Source: DATAFF01 sp036257595
GTDB lineage: Bacteria; Pseudomonadota; Alphaproteobacteria; Rhizobiales; Aestuariivirgaceae
Direction of reading: 5' to 3'
Assembly (NCBI GenBank): GCA_036257595.1
Contig: DATAFF010000065.1
Location: forward strand, 1-64,000
DNA: 64,000 nt
Made by a program: the position numbers and the translations under genes. Positions 42,471 through 51,308 of this stretch are shown here, piece after piece. Each line of letters begins with the position of its first letter. Within the stretch, counting starts at the first letter, position 1. The notes beneath the pieces are model-generated. The model did not search any database and was not told the origin of the DNA. It saw only the letters and a program-made list of their open reading frames with translations.

Positions 42471-45397
42471 AGCTCCCCGATCAGCCGGTCGAAGATCCGG
42501 GCGACGCGCTCCTGGGCTTCCATCACGGTTGCCTCGGCACTGTTGAAATCCGGTGCCACCGCTGCCTGCGCCACCAGCCGGCGCAACCCCTCCGGCGCCT
42601 GCGCCGGATCGAAGCGGTCGGCGACACAGAGCCGCAGGAGCTGGGTGAGGCGGTTATAGAGCTGGCCGGCCTGTCTGAGGGTCTCGTGATCGGCGGGGGC
42701 AAGCAGCCCGGCGGCCGAGAGCCGCGACAGGGCACCAAGCGTGTTCTGGTCGAGCACCGCTGGATTGTCGGCGGCATGCAGGATCTGCAGCGCCTGGACG
42801 ATGAACTCGATCTCGACCAGTCCGCCGCGGGCATGTTTGAGGTCCCACAGGCCACGGCCACCGAATTCGGCAAGGAGCCGGCGGCGCATATCGAGAATAT
42901 CGGCCCGCGCCGTCTCGCCGTCACGGCGAAAGCGCAGGGCATCACGCACCGCCTGAAAGACTTCGGCGACGAGATCGGGATCGCCGGCAACCACCCTGGC
43001 CCGCGTCAGGGCCAGCCTCTCCCAGGTCCAGGCGGACTCGCGATGGTAGCTGCGGAAACTATCGAGATGGGTCGCCACCGGCCCCTTGTTGCCGGAGGGA
43101 CGGAGTCTGAGATCGACATCATAGAGCCGCCCCTCGCCGGTCATGGCGGAGATGGCGGCGATCAGCCGCTGGGTCAGGCGGGCGTAATATTGCCCGACAC
43201 TGAGCGGTCGGGCGCCGTCCGAGCCTTCGGCGCCGGGCTGGTGGTCGTAAATGAGGATCAGATCGAGATCGGATGAGGCCGTCATCTCCCGGCCGCCGAG
43301 CTTGCCGAGCGCCAAAACGGCGGTGCGGCCCATCGGCACCCGTCCATGCTTGAGCGCCAACTCGCGCTCGCAGCCTGCGAGCAGCGTGTCGATCAGGATC
43401 TCGGCGATACCGGAAAAGGCCGCGCCGGCCTCGGCGGCGCCCACCGTGTCAGACAGCACGCGGACGCCGACCCGGAACATCTGCTCCTTGCCGATCACCC
43501 GCACCCGGTCCATCACCTCCTCGAGCGGGGCCTTGCGGGGGACCGCAGCGGCAACCTGCGCCTCGATCTCCTCCTTGGGCGGCATGCGGGCGAAGAAACC
43601 GGGATCGAGGACGGCGTCGAGGACCTTCGGGCGATGCGCCAGCTCGAGTGCCAGCCGCGGCGCCGAGCCGAGAATGGTCGCGATGAGACCGAGGAGCTGC
43701 GGATTGGCCCTGAGCAGCGAGAACAGCTGAACGCCGGCGGGAAGGCCGGCAAGAAAACGGTCGAAGGAGATGAAGGCGAGGTCGGGATCGCCGGTCTCGG
43801 CGAGCGCCGCCAGGAGCGCCGGCATCAACTCGGTCAGGAGCTCGCGGGCGCGCGCCGAGCGGGTGGCGGGATAGCGCCCGAAATGCCAGCCGCGGACGGT
43901 TGCCGAGAGCTCGCTCGGCTGACGGAAGCCCATCCGGGCCAGGGTGGCGATGGTCTCGGGGTCATCGCCGGCACCGGTGAAGACAAGGCTGCCGGACTCG
44001 GCGGCGAGGGCGTCGGCCTCTTCGAACAGCGCCGCATAATGACGCTGCACCGTCTCGAAGGTCGTCCGCAAGGCGGCAGCAAACTCGCCAGGATCGGCGT
44101 AACCGCTGAGCCGCGCCAGGCGTGCGAAGGCAGCGGGATTGTCCGGCAGGTCCTGGGTCTGCTCGTCGTCGATCATCTGCAGGCGGTGCTCGATGCGACG
44201 CAGGAACAGATAGGCCTGACGCAGCTCGGATGCGGCCGCGTCGGTGATCCAGCCCTCGCTGGCCAGCTCGGCCAGCATGTCGAGGGTGCGGCGGCCGCGC
44301 AGGGCGGGATTGCGGCCACCGGCAATGAGCTGCTGAGTTTGCACGAAGAACTCGATCTCGCGGATTCCGCCACGGCCGAGCTTCAGATTGTGACCTTCGA
44401 CGGCGATCGTGGCGTGACCCTTGGCGGCATGGATCTGCCGCTTCATCGACTGCACATCGGCGATCGCCGCGAAGTCGAGATGCTTGCGCCAGATATAGGG
44501 CTTGAGCCGGTCCAGGAAGGCCTCGCCGCGATCGAGATCCCCGGCACAGGGCCGGGCCTTGATCATCGCGGCACGTTCCCAGTTCTGTCCCATATTCTCG
44601 TAATAGGTGGCGGCCGCCTCGACCGAGATCGCCACCTGGGTGGCACGCGGGTCGGGCCGCAGCCGAAGATCGACGCGCAAGGCATAACCCTTGTCGGTCA
44701 CGTCCTGCAGGAGGCCGGCGAGCCTCTTGGTCAGCCTGACGAAGAACACTGCCGGCTCGTCATTGCGGATGAGCGGCGCCGACTTGGGATCGAACAGAAC
44801 GATGAGATCGATGTCGCTCGAATAGTTGAGCTCGCCGGCGCCCTGCTTGCCCATCGCGAGCACGATATAGCCGCTGCCCTTGCCGGGCATTGCCGGATCG
44901 GCAAGAGCGAGCCGACCGGCGCGATGGGCGGCGAGCAGCAAATGATCGACCGTGGCGGCAACCGCGGCATCGGCAAAACGGGTCAAAGCGGTCATCACCG
45001 TCTCGTCGTCCCAGACGCCGCCGAGATCGGCCAGGGCCACGAGCAGCGCCAGCTCGCGGCGGCGCAGCCTGAGAACGGTGCTCATATCCTCGCCATCCTC
45101 GATGGCAAGACCGGCGGCGCGAAGGCTGCGGCACAGCCGGTCGAGAAGGGTCTCCGGCACCTCGTTGAAGCATTCGGCAGCGAAATCGGGATCGCCGGCG
45201 ATGAGACCGCTGAGGAATGGCGCACCCTCGGCGATCGAGGTGACGAGCCGGCGGACAGGATCGTGCCGCTCGAGAATGGTCAACAGCGCATCGCCCTTCG
45301 CCGCCTTCACCCGGTCTACAAGGCTCGCCAACGATATGTCGTTGCCGGGCACCGGCACCGGCGCAAGCCGGTCAAGCAGAGAGCGGCCGTCGGTCAT
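42467..45397 (-). CDS. glnE: Bifunctional glutamine synthetase adenylyltransferase/deadenylase
   Basis: 976 residues from the ATG at 45397. Two nucleotidyltransferase cores are visible: GELNYSSDIDLIVLFD in the N-terminal (deadenylylase) half and MTASSDLDLILIYD in the C-terminal (adenylylase) half, joined by the GlnE-specific middle, including LGRGGIREIEFFVQTQQL and the matching RGGLVEIEFIVQALQI. It controls glutamine synthetase by AMP transfer in response to PII. Length is normal for alphaproteobacteria. Confidence 0.95.
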   Translation of the reverse strand: MTDGRSLLDRLAPVPVPGNDISLASLVDRVKAAKGDALLTILERHDPVRRLVTSIAEGAPFLSGLIAGDPDFAAECFNEVPETLLDRLCRSLRAAGLAIEDGEDMSTVLRLRRRELALLVALADLGGVWDDETVMTALTRFADAAVAATVDHLLLAAHRAGRLALADPAMPGKGSGYIVLAMGKQGAGELNYSSDIDLIVLFDPKSAPLIRNDEPAVFFVRLTKRLAGLLQDVTDKGYALRVDLRLRPDPRATQVAISVEAAATYYENMGQNWERAAMIKARPCAGDLDRGEAFLDRLKPYIWRKHLDFAAIADVQSMKRQIHAAKGHATIAVEGHNLKLGRGGIREIEFFVQTQQLIAGGRNPALRGRRTLDMLAELASEGWITDAAASELRQAYLFLRRIEHRLQMIDDEQTQDLPDNPAAFARLARLSGYADPGEFAAALRTTFETVQRHYAALFEEADALAAESGSLVFTGAGDDPETIATLARMGFRQPSELSATVRGWHFGRYPATRSARARELLTELMPALLAALAETGDPDLAFISFDRFLAGLPAGVQLFSLLRANPQLLGLIATILGSAPRLALELAHRPKVLDAVLDPGFFARMPPKEEIEAQVAAAVPRKAPLEEVMDRVRVIGKEQMFRVGVRVLSDTVGAAEAGAAFSGIAEILIDTLLAGCERELALKHGRVPMGRTAVLALGKLGGREMTASSDLDLILIYDHQPGAEGSDGARPLSVGQYYARLTQRLIAAISAMTGEGRLYDVDLRLRPSGNKGPVATHLDSFRSYHRESAWTWERLALTRARVVAGDPDLVAEVFQAVRDALRFRRDGETARADILDMRRRLLAEFGGRGLWDLKHARGGLVEIEFIVQALQILHAADNPAVLDQNTLGALSRLSAAGLLAPADHETLRQAGQLYNRLTQLLRLCVADRFDPAQAPEGLRRLVAQAAVAPDFNSAEATVMEAQERVARIFDRLIGEL

Positions 45398-45408
45398 GGC
45401 AGCAACTC

Positions 45409-45855
45409 CTACCCGATCAGGGCGCCCAGCGATACCGCCAGGGCTTCGGGCAGGCGACGGGGGCGGCCGTTCGCGTCGATCAAGGCAAGGGTGACCTCGG
45501 CGGTGAACAGGGTCTCGTCCGCCCGCAGCACCGACTGGTCGAGCACGAGTCGGGCGCCGCCGATCTCGGCAGGCCGGGTCACGACATCGAGCAGGTCGTC
45601 GATGATTGCCGGCTTGAGAAAGTCGCAATTCATCCGGCGCACCGCGAAAGCCAGCCCGGTGCGGTTCAGCTCGCGATGGCCGATGCCGATGACCCGCAGC
45701 ATATCGGAGCGGCCGCGCTCGCAGAATTTGAGATAGTTGGCGTGGTAGACGATACCGGAGAAATCGGTGTCCTCGTAATAGACGCGGACCGGGAGAATGT
45801 GCCGCCCGTCGACGATGCGGCCGGCAATGGCAGTGTCCTTGCCGCTGCCGGTCAC
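45409..45855 (-). CDS. ybgC: Tol-Pal-associated acyl-CoA thioesterase (4HBT family)
   Basis: 148 residues from a GTG at 45855 overlapping the ruvB stop (GTGA). Hot-dog 4HBT motif with catalytic Asp: VYYEDTDFSGIVYHANYLKF then CERGRSDMLR. YbgC proteins hydrolyse short acyl-CoAs and are usually encoded next to tolQRAB. Here it follows ruvCAB, the order seen in many alphaproteobacteria where tol genes come next, yet glnE follows instead. Confidence 0.9.
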   Translation of the reverse strand: MTGSGKDTAIAGRIVDGRHILPVRVYYEDTDFSGIVYHANYLKFCERGRSDMLRVIGIGHRELNRTGLAFAVRRMNCDFLKPAIIDDLLDVVTRPAEIGGARLVLDQSVLRADETLFTAEVTLALIDANGRPRRLPEALAVSLGALIG

Positions 45856-46892
45856 GGCTCTTCGTCGCCGAGAGACAGGCGCCCCTGCTGGATGTCCGGC
45901 CGCTCCGGCACGGCGAGACCGAGATGGCGAAAGGCATGCGGCGTCAGCATCCGGCCGCGCGGCGTGCGGTTCACGAAGCCCTGCTGGATAAGATAGGGCT
46001 CGATGATCTCCTCGATGGCGTCGCGCGCCTCCGACAGCGACGCCGCGATGGTGTCGACACCGACCGGACCGCCGCCGAAATTGACGGCAATGGCGCGGAG
46101 ATAGCGGTGGTCCATGGCATCGAGACCGCGGCTGTCGACCTCGAGCTTGAGCAGCGCCCGGTCGGCAAGATCGCGATCGATCAGCGGTGCGTTGGCGACG
46201 GCGGCGAAATCGCGCAGGCGGCGCACCAGCCGGCCGGCAATACGGGGCGTGCCGCGCGAGCGCCGCGCCACCTCGCGGGCGCCATCCTCGCTCATCTCGA
46301 TGCCGAGCACCCAGGCACCGCGGCGCACGATCGAGAGCAGCTCGTCGTCGCTGTAGAAGTCGAGCCTCACCGGGATGCCGAAGCGGTCGCGCAGCGGCGT
46401 GGTGAGGAGACCGGTGCGGGTGGTGGCGCCGATCAGGGTGAAGCGGGCAAGCTCGATCCGGACCGAGCGGGCGGCCGGGCCTTCGCCAATGATGAGGTCG
46501 AGCTGGAAGTCCTCCATTGCCGGATAGAGGATCTCCTCGACGGCCGGATTGAGCCGATGGATCTCGTCGATGAACAGGACGTCGCGCTCCTCGAGATTGG
46601 TGAGGAGCGCTGCGAGATCGCCGGCGCGGGCGATCACCGGGCCGGAGGTGGCGCGGAAGTTCACCCCGAGCTCGCGCGCCACGATCTGGGCGAGCGTCGT
46701 CTTGCCGAGCCCCGGCGGGCCGGCGAAGAGGACATGGTCGAGGGCCTCGCCGCGGGCGCGGGCAGCGGCGATGAAGATCTCGAGATTGGACCGCGCCTTG
46801 GCCTGGCCGACGAACTCGGCGAGGCGCTGCGGGCGCAATTGCCGGTCGGCCTCGTCCTCGCCGCGGCGGCTGCCATCGACCAGACGGGTCAT
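45852..46892 (-). CDS. ruvB: Holliday junction branch-migration ATPase RuvB
   Basis: 346 residues. Walker A GPPGLGKTTL, Walker B FIDEIHRL, sensor 1 GATTRTGLLTTPLRDRFG, arginine finger in the same stretch, and C-terminal winged helix ending RTPRGRMLTPHAFRHL. Hexameric motor driving branch migration with RuvA. Start overlaps the ruvA stop. Confidence 0.97.
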   Translation of the reverse strand: MTRLVDGSRRGEDEADRQLRPQRLAEFVGQAKARSNLEIFIAAARARGEALDHVLFAGPPGLGKTTLAQIVARELGVNFRATSGPVIARAGDLAALLTNLEERDVLFIDEIHRLNPAVEEILYPAMEDFQLDLIIGEGPAARSVRIELARFTLIGATTRTGLLTTPLRDRFGIPVRLDFYSDDELLSIVRRGAWVLGIEMSEDGAREVARRSRGTPRIAGRLVRRLRDFAAVANAPLIDRDLADRALLKLEVDSRGLDAMDHRYLRAIAVNFGGGPVGVDTIAASLSEARDAIEEIIEPYLIQQGFVNRTPRGRMLTPHAFRHLGLAVPERPDIQQGRLSLGDEEP

Positions 46893-47506
46893 GATGCCGC
46901 GAGCTCGCGCAGGGCAAGTCGGATCAGCCGCTCGGCGCCCGCCTCAGCGCCTGCCGCCCTGAGGGCGACGCTCACCGCGGCGCCGGCCTGGGCCTGGCCA
47001 TAGCCGAGATTGACGAGCGCCGAAACGGCATCGGCGGCGGCGCGCGGCGGCGCGGCCGGGGTCTGGCCCTCGATCCTGGCCACAGCCGGATCAGCGATCT
47101 GAAGTGCCGGCGCTTTGTCCTTGAGCTCCGACACGATGCGCTGGGCGAGCTTCGGCCCGACGCCGGGGCTCCTGCCGATCATCGCCTTGTCGCCAAAGGC
47201 GATCGCCGAGGCAAGCTCGCCGGTGCTGAGCGTCGACAGGACGGCGATGGCGACGCGGGTGCCGACGCCCTGGACATTGTCGAGCAGCCTGAACCAGGCG
47301 CGCTCCGCCTCGGTGGCGAAGCCCACCAACCTGATCGCGTTCTCCGACACCAGCATCTCGGTGAAGAGCTGTCCCATCTCGCCGACCCGCGGCAAGGCGG
47401 CCAAGGTTCGCGACGAGCAGGTGACATGATAGCCGACGCCACCGACGTCGACGATAACCCCATCATCCTCATAGGCTTCGATCCGGCCCTTGAGCAGCGC
47501 GATCAT
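46889..47506 (-). CDS. ruvA: Holliday junction DNA helicase subunit RuvA
   Basis: 205 residues. OB-fold start MIALLKGRIEAYEDDGVIVD, two helix-hairpin-helix elements (VQGVGTRVAIAVLS, SPGVGPKLAQRIVSELK) and a C-terminal domain III (ADAVSALVNLGYGQAQAGAA) that binds RuvB. Tetramer that clamps the four-way junction. Confidence 0.97.
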   Translation of the reverse strand: MIALLKGRIEAYEDDGVIVDVGGVGYHVTCSSRTLAALPRVGEMGQLFTEMLVSENAIRLVGFATEAERAWFRLLDNVQGVGTRVAIAVLSTLSTGELASAIAFGDKAMIGRSPGVGPKLAQRIVSELKDKAPALQIADPAVARIEGQTPAAPPRAAADAVSALVNLGYGQAQAGAAVSVALRAAGAEAGAERLIRLALRELAAS

Positions 47507-47509
47507 CGG

Positions 47510-48004
47510 TCAAACCTTCAGCCGCACGGCCATATGGTGGGCATGGCAGATCGCCACCGCCAAGGCATCGGCGGCATCGCTGCTCGCCGGGCGCGACTTC
47601 GGCAGCAGCAGCCGCACCATCCGAGTGACCTGCTCCTTCTCGGCATGGCCGGCCCCGACCACCGCCTTCTTGACCACATTCGGGGCGTATTCGGCTACCG
47701 GCAGCCCGCGCATGGCCGGAACGATCAACGCGACAGCGCGGGCATGACCGAGCTTGAGGGTGGCGCGGGCATTCTGGTTGACGAAGGTCTCCTCGACCGC
47801 CGCCTCATGCGGCACAAAGGCGGCGATCACCGCCTCGAGAGCGTCCTTCAGCTCGACAAGCCGCTCGGCGAGCGAGCGGCATTCGTTCGGGCTCACCATG
47901 CCGTCGGCAATGTGGCTGAGCCGGGTGCCGTCGCGCTCGATGACGCCCCAGCCGGTGCGCCTGAGCCCCGGATCGATGCCGATGATGCGAATCGCCTGCC
48001 CCAT
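47510..48004 (-). CDS. ruvC: Crossover junction endodeoxyribonuclease RuvC
   Basis: 164 residues starting MGQAIRIIGIDPGLRRTGWG. The RNase H-fold acidic residues are visible in GIDPG, AVEETFVNQN and SSDAADALA. Resolves Holliday junctions with RuvAB. Two bases separate it from ruvA, giving the standard ruvCAB order. Confidence 0.96.
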   Translation of the reverse strand: MGQAIRIIGIDPGLRRTGWGVIERDGTRLSHIADGMVSPNECRSLAERLVELKDALEAVIAAFVPHEAAVEETFVNQNARATLKLGHARAVALIVPAMRGLPVAEYAPNVVKKAVVGAGHAEKEQVTRMVRLLLPKSRPASSDAADALAVAICHAHHMAVRLKV

Positions 48005-48018
48005 GCCATGAGCATAGC

Positions 48019-48768
48019 TCAAGCTGCGGTCAGCCGCGCCATCACATCGTCCGAGACCTCGAAATTGGTGTAGACATTCTGGACGTCGTCGTCGTCCTCG
48101 ATGGCGGCGAGGAGCTTCATCAAGGATTGCGCCCCCTCCTCGTCGAGCGGGGCGGTCACTTTGGCGCGCCACACCGCCTTGACAGACAGCGGCTGGCCGA
48201 GGCGTTCGTCGAGACGGACTGCGACCTCGCCGAGCTCCTCGAAGCCGCAGGTCACGACATGGCCGGCGTCATCGCTCGTCGCGTCGCTGGCGCCGGCTTC
48301 GATCGCCGCCTCGAGCACCTGATCGGCGGAGCCCGATTCCGCGGCGTAGGCGATCTCGCCGACGCGGTCGAACATGAAAGCGACGGAATTGGTCTCGCCG
48401 AGATTGCCGCCATATTTGGTGAAATAGGAGCGGACCGCCCCGGCGGTGCGGTTGCGGTTGTCGGTTAATGCCTCGACGATCAGCGCTACGCCGCCCGGCC
48501 CATAGCCCTCATATCGGATCGTCTCATAGGCTTCCGCCTCATTGCCCGACGCCTTCTTGATGGCGCGCTCGATATTGTCCTTCGGCATCGACTGGGCGCG
48601 GGCATTCTGGATGGCCAGCCGCAGTCTCGCATTCATCGCCGGATCGGGCAGGCCCTGGCGGGCGGCCACGGTGATCTCGCGCGCCAGCTTGGAGAACAGC
48701 TTGGCGCGCACCGCGTCCTGCTTCCCCTTGCGGTGCATTATGTTCTTGAATTGTGAATGACCGGCCAT
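48019..48768 (-). CDS. YebC/PmpR family regulator
   Basis: 249 residues: MAGHSQFKNIMHRKGKQDAV at the N-terminus, then PKDNIERAIKKASG and VALIVEALTDNRNRTAGAVR. YebC proteins bind DNA or the ribosome; recent work links them to translation of proline-rich stretches. The yebC-ruvC order is common in bacteria. Fourteen bases from ruvC. Confidence 0.95.
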   Translation of the reverse strand: MAGHSQFKNIMHRKGKQDAVRAKLFSKLAREITVAARQGLPDPAMNARLRLAIQNARAQSMPKDNIERAIKKASGNEAEAYETIRYEGYGPGGVALIVEALTDNRNRTAGAVRSYFTKYGGNLGETNSVAFMFDRVGEIAYAAESGSADQVLEAAIEAGASDATSDDAGHVVTCGFEELGEVAVRLDERLGQPLSVKAVWRAKVTAPLDEEGAQSLMKLLAAIEDDDDVQNVYTNFEVSDDVMARLTAA

Positions 48769-48797
48769 GGCGTCCTCGGCAGTTGTCGAATTTCATT

Positions 48798-49613
48798 CTA
48801 CCACTCCGGCCAGGCCGGTTCGAGCCGCCCGCCGATCCTGACCGGCGCCACTTTGAGGGCGAGGCCGGTCTCGCCATCGGTCAGCACGGCAATCCCGGCC
48901 ACCGTGGCGGGACCGGTCGCCGGGGTGAAGCGGCCAAGCGGAATCTTTCGGAGAAAGCGGTTGAGCGGCTCCTCCTTGTCCATGCCGATCACCGAATCAT
49001 AGTCGCCGCACATGCCGGCATCGGTGACATAGGCGGTGCCGCCATCGAGGATCCGGTGATCCGCCGTCGGGACATGGGTGTGGGTCCCGGCCATCAGGCT
49101 GGTGCGGCCGTCGACATAGTGGCCAAAGCCCATTTTCTCCGACGTCAGCTCGGCGTGAAAATCGATGAGCGAGGCGTCGCAGCCGGTCTTGAGCGGGCAA
49201 GAGTCGAGCTCCTGATCGACGGCGGCAAAGGGGTCGGCCAGCGCCTCCATCTTGGCCACGCCCATGACATTGATCACCAGCACCCGGCCGCCATTGCGGG
49301 CGGTGAAGATGCCGGCGCCCCTGCCCGGCGTCCCCTTGGGATAGTTGAGGGGCCGCAGCAGGTTGTCGACGCGCTCGATGAACACCAGCGTCTCGCGCTG
49401 ATCGAAGGCGTGATTGCCGAGGGTGACGACATCGACGCCGGCGTCGACCAGCGACTCATAGATCGCCTCGGTTATGCCGAAGCCGCCGGCGGCGTTCTCG
49501 CCGTTCAGCACCACAAAATCGGGGGCAAGCCGCTGGCGCAGGCCGGGGAGCTCGCGGATGACCGCTTCCCGACCGGACCGGCCGACGACATCGCCAAGGA
49601 ACAAAAGCCGCAT
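48798..49613 (-). CDS. YmdB-family metallophosphoesterase
   Basis: 271 residues. Metal ligands: LFLGDVVGRSGR, LNGENAAGGFG, VTLGNHAFDQ, DFHAELTSEK and GTHTHVPTAD. Family members hydrolyse 2',3'-cyclic nucleotides and influence RNA turnover and stress. It lies end to end with the 5-formyl-THF cyclo-ligase gene (no gap). Confidence 0.92.
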   Translation of the reverse strand: MRLLFLGDVVGRSGREAVIRELPGLRQRLAPDFVVLNGENAAGGFGITEAIYESLVDAGVDVVTLGNHAFDQRETLVFIERVDNLLRPLNYPKGTPGRGAGIFTARNGGRVLVINVMGVAKMEALADPFAAVDQELDSCPLKTGCDASLIDFHAELTSEKMGFGHYVDGRTSLMAGTHTHVPTADHRILDGGTAYVTDAGMCGDYDSVIGMDKEEPLNRFLRKIPLGRFTPATGPATVAGIAVLTDGETGLALKVAPVRIGGRLEPAWPEW

Positions 49614-50252
49614 TCAGGACGCCTGATGGATTGGGTGTTCCGAGGTCGGTTGGAACACGCCCAGCTCGGTCATGATCCAGTCGAGCGGCTGGTCATAGCG
49701 CCCGCGCGGCACGGCAGCAACCTCCTGCGCTGCATAAGCGATACCGATTGCCACCACCGGCTTCAATTGCCGCAGGCGCTCGACGGTAAGGTCGTAGAAG
49801 CCGCCGCCATAACCCAGCCGAAATCCGGCACGGTCAAAGGCCAGCATCGGTACCAGCAGCACGTCGGGCAGAATCTCGCCAGCCGCTTCATGGGGAACCG
49901 GGATGCCGAAGCGGCCAGCAACGGTCGGCTCGCCTGGGACCCAGCGGCGGAAGATCAGCGGCGCGCGGTCGGCGGTGACCACCGGCAGGGCGGTGCCCCA
50001 GCCGTCGCCCGCCAGGCGTGCGAGAAGCGGAATGACGTCGATCTCGGTGCGGAAGGAGGTGAAGCCCGAGACGGCGCCGAAAGGCTGGGTCTCCAGAAAG
50101 GCGAGGCCGCGGGCAGCCAGCGCGGTGGCGGCCGAGCGGCCCGATTCGGCATGAGCGGCGGCCCGGCGCTGCTCGGCGCTCCGGCGGGCGTCGCGCTTCG
50201 CTTCGGCGAGATCGGAGACAGAAGCGGGAGACCCTAGCTCGCCAATGCTCAT
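49614..50252 (-). CDS. 5-formyltetrahydrofolate cyclo-ligase
   Basis: 212 residues from the ATG at 50252. ATP/folate-binding motifs: AKRDARRSAEQRRA, DVLLVPMLAFDRAGFRLGYG and GGGFYDLTVERL. Converts 5-formyl-THF to 5,10-methenyl-THF. It lies just downstream of the 6S RNA candidate and zapA, the arrangement conserved in proteobacteria. Confidence 0.94.
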   Translation of the reverse strand: MSIGELGSPASVSDLAEAKRDARRSAEQRRAAAHAESGRSAATALAARGLAFLETQPFGAVSGFTSFRTEIDVIPLLARLAGDGWGTALPVVTADRAPLIFRRWVPGEPTVAGRFGIPVPHEAAGEILPDVLLVPMLAFDRAGFRLGYGGGFYDLTVERLRQLKPVVAIGIAYAAQEVAAVPRGRYDQPLDWIMTELGVFQPTSEHPIHQAS

Positions 50253-50299
50253 CACCTGATACCCCGAAGGCCGAAAACGCGGGAAGTGGCGGGCCGCCA

Positions 50300-50452
50300 T
50301 GGCCGTGGGAGGGGTCGATCCCGGGTCCCTACTTGCGTAGGTGGGCGCCGTTTGACAAAGACCAGGGTCAAAGTCAGGGACAGCTCCCAATTGGAGATCA
50401 ACATAGGCCCCTGGGAATGCGTTCTCCTGCACGCACCGGGCAGCTCGCCTAC
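50300..50452 (-). ncRNA. ssrS: 6S RNA candidate
   Basis: A 240-bp gap between zapA and the 5-formyl-THF cyclo-ligase is the conserved site of 6S RNA. On the minus strand a promoter precedes it, and the region has paired arms: GTAGG near 50452 with CCTAC near 50337, CCCGG with CCGGG, CCAGGG with CCCTGG, and a TTTGAC/GTCAAA hairpin. This fits a long rod with a central bubble that mimics an open promoter. Exact ends are estimates; identification rests mainly on synteny. Confidence 0.6.
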
Positions 50453-50457
50453 AAAAA

Positions 50458-50486
50458 TAATTAGGCGCGGGCGATGCGGGAGGCAA
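50458..50486 (-). promoter_or_regulatory. Sigma70-like promoter for the 6S RNA candidate
   Basis: Minus strand -35 TTGCCT (50486-50481) and -10 TAATTA (50463-50458) with a 17-base spacer, placing the start of transcription near 50452, at the beginning of the structured region and just past the zapA stop. Confidence 0.55.
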
Positions 50487-50494
50487 GTGGCGGC

Positions 50495-50860
50495 TTAGGC
50501 CTGTCCCCGTCCACGGGTCTCGCGCGCCAACTGCTCGAGCCGGCGGGCTGCGGCATCGAGGCGCTGTGCTACCTTGTCCTCCTGGATGCGGGCGCCAACA
50601 CTCGGCCCGCGCTGATCGCCCAGCCGGCGAATATGATCTCGCAGTCCCTCCATCTCGCGGCGGGCTTCGACCAGCCGATCGGAAATGACAAGGCCGGCCA
50701 TCATGAGGAGGCGAATGTCGCCGACATTGCCGACCGCGTCGCGAATGCGCGCCACCTCCTCGTCGAGCATGAGGGCGAGCGAGGCCAGATGCTCCTCCTC
50801 GCCATCGTTGCACTGCATGGTGTAGGGCCGCCCGTTCACCTCGATGACCACCTGGGCCAT
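50495..50860 (-). CDS. zapA: Cell division protein ZapA
   Basis: 121 residues: VVIEVNGRPYTMQCNDGEEE then HLASLALMLDEEVARIRDAV, a typical ZapA globular head, followed by a coiled coil (ISDRLVEARREMEGLRDHIR, LDAAARRLEQLARETRG). ZapA bundles FtsZ filaments at the division site. Eighteen bases after the DUF4164 gene. Confidence 0.93.
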   Translation of the reverse strand: MAQVVIEVNGRPYTMQCNDGEEEHLASLALMLDEEVARIRDAVGNVGDIRLLMMAGLVISDRLVEARREMEGLRDHIRRLGDQRGPSVGARIQEDKVAQRLDAAARRLEQLARETRGRGQA

Positions 50861-50878
50861 TCCGCTCCCCTTTCGAAC

Positions 50879-51169
50879 CTACTCGCCCAGCACGCGCCTG
50901 ATCCGCGCCATAGCCTGATCGATACGTCGCGACGCCCGCCGCTGTTGCTCGGCCAACTCGCTCGCCTTGGCCCGCACCTCGGCCAGCTCCTGCACCAGGC
51001 GCAGCCGATCGGCCTTGAGCGCCGCGGCGTCGCCGGCACTGCGCATCCGCTGGGCCTGCTGCTCATGCGATTGAGCCAAGGCTGCTTCGAGTTGGCGCAT
51101 GGCGTTCTCGAAACGCCCGAGCGCTTCGTCGACCCTCGAGGTCTCGCCAACTCGCCTGTCACTGCTCAC
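50879..51169 (-). CDS. DUF4164 coiled-coil protein
   Basis: About 96 residues from a GTG at 51169; no good ribosome-binding site is visible, so the start is uncertain. Nearly all coiled coil: VDEALGRFENAMRQLEAALA, LRLVQELAEVRAKASELAEQ, RIDQAMARIRRVL. DUF4164 proteins are encoded beside zapA in Rhizobiales and may take part in division. Divergent from tkt. Confidence 0.75.
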   Translation of the reverse strand: MSSDRRVGETSRVDEALGRFENAMRQLEAALAQSHEQQAQRMRSAGDAAALKADRLRLVQELAEVRAKASELAEQQRRASRRIDQAMARIRRVLGE

Positions 51170-51251
51170 GGGGCGGAGATTATGCCCCACGCCTTCCCGA
51201 CGCAACCGCAGCGCGGCCTGGCTGGGACGATTTCCACATTCGGGAACCTCA

Positions 51252-51279
51252 TTGACAGTCGGGGTTGCGATGCTATGGA
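51252..51279 (+). promoter_or_regulatory. Sigma70-like promoter of the tkt operon
   Basis: TTGACA (51252-51257) and TATGGA (51274-51279) with a 16-base spacer lie about 30 bases upstream of the tkt start, pointing to a short leader. Confidence 0.6.
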
Positions 51280-51308
51280 TGGCCCGTCTTCCAGAACAAG
51301 GTCGAGGG

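Noticed and set aside
43346..45736. 796-residue plus-strand ORF
   Set aside because: Wholly antisense to glnE, a result of GC-rich codon bias; no family features.
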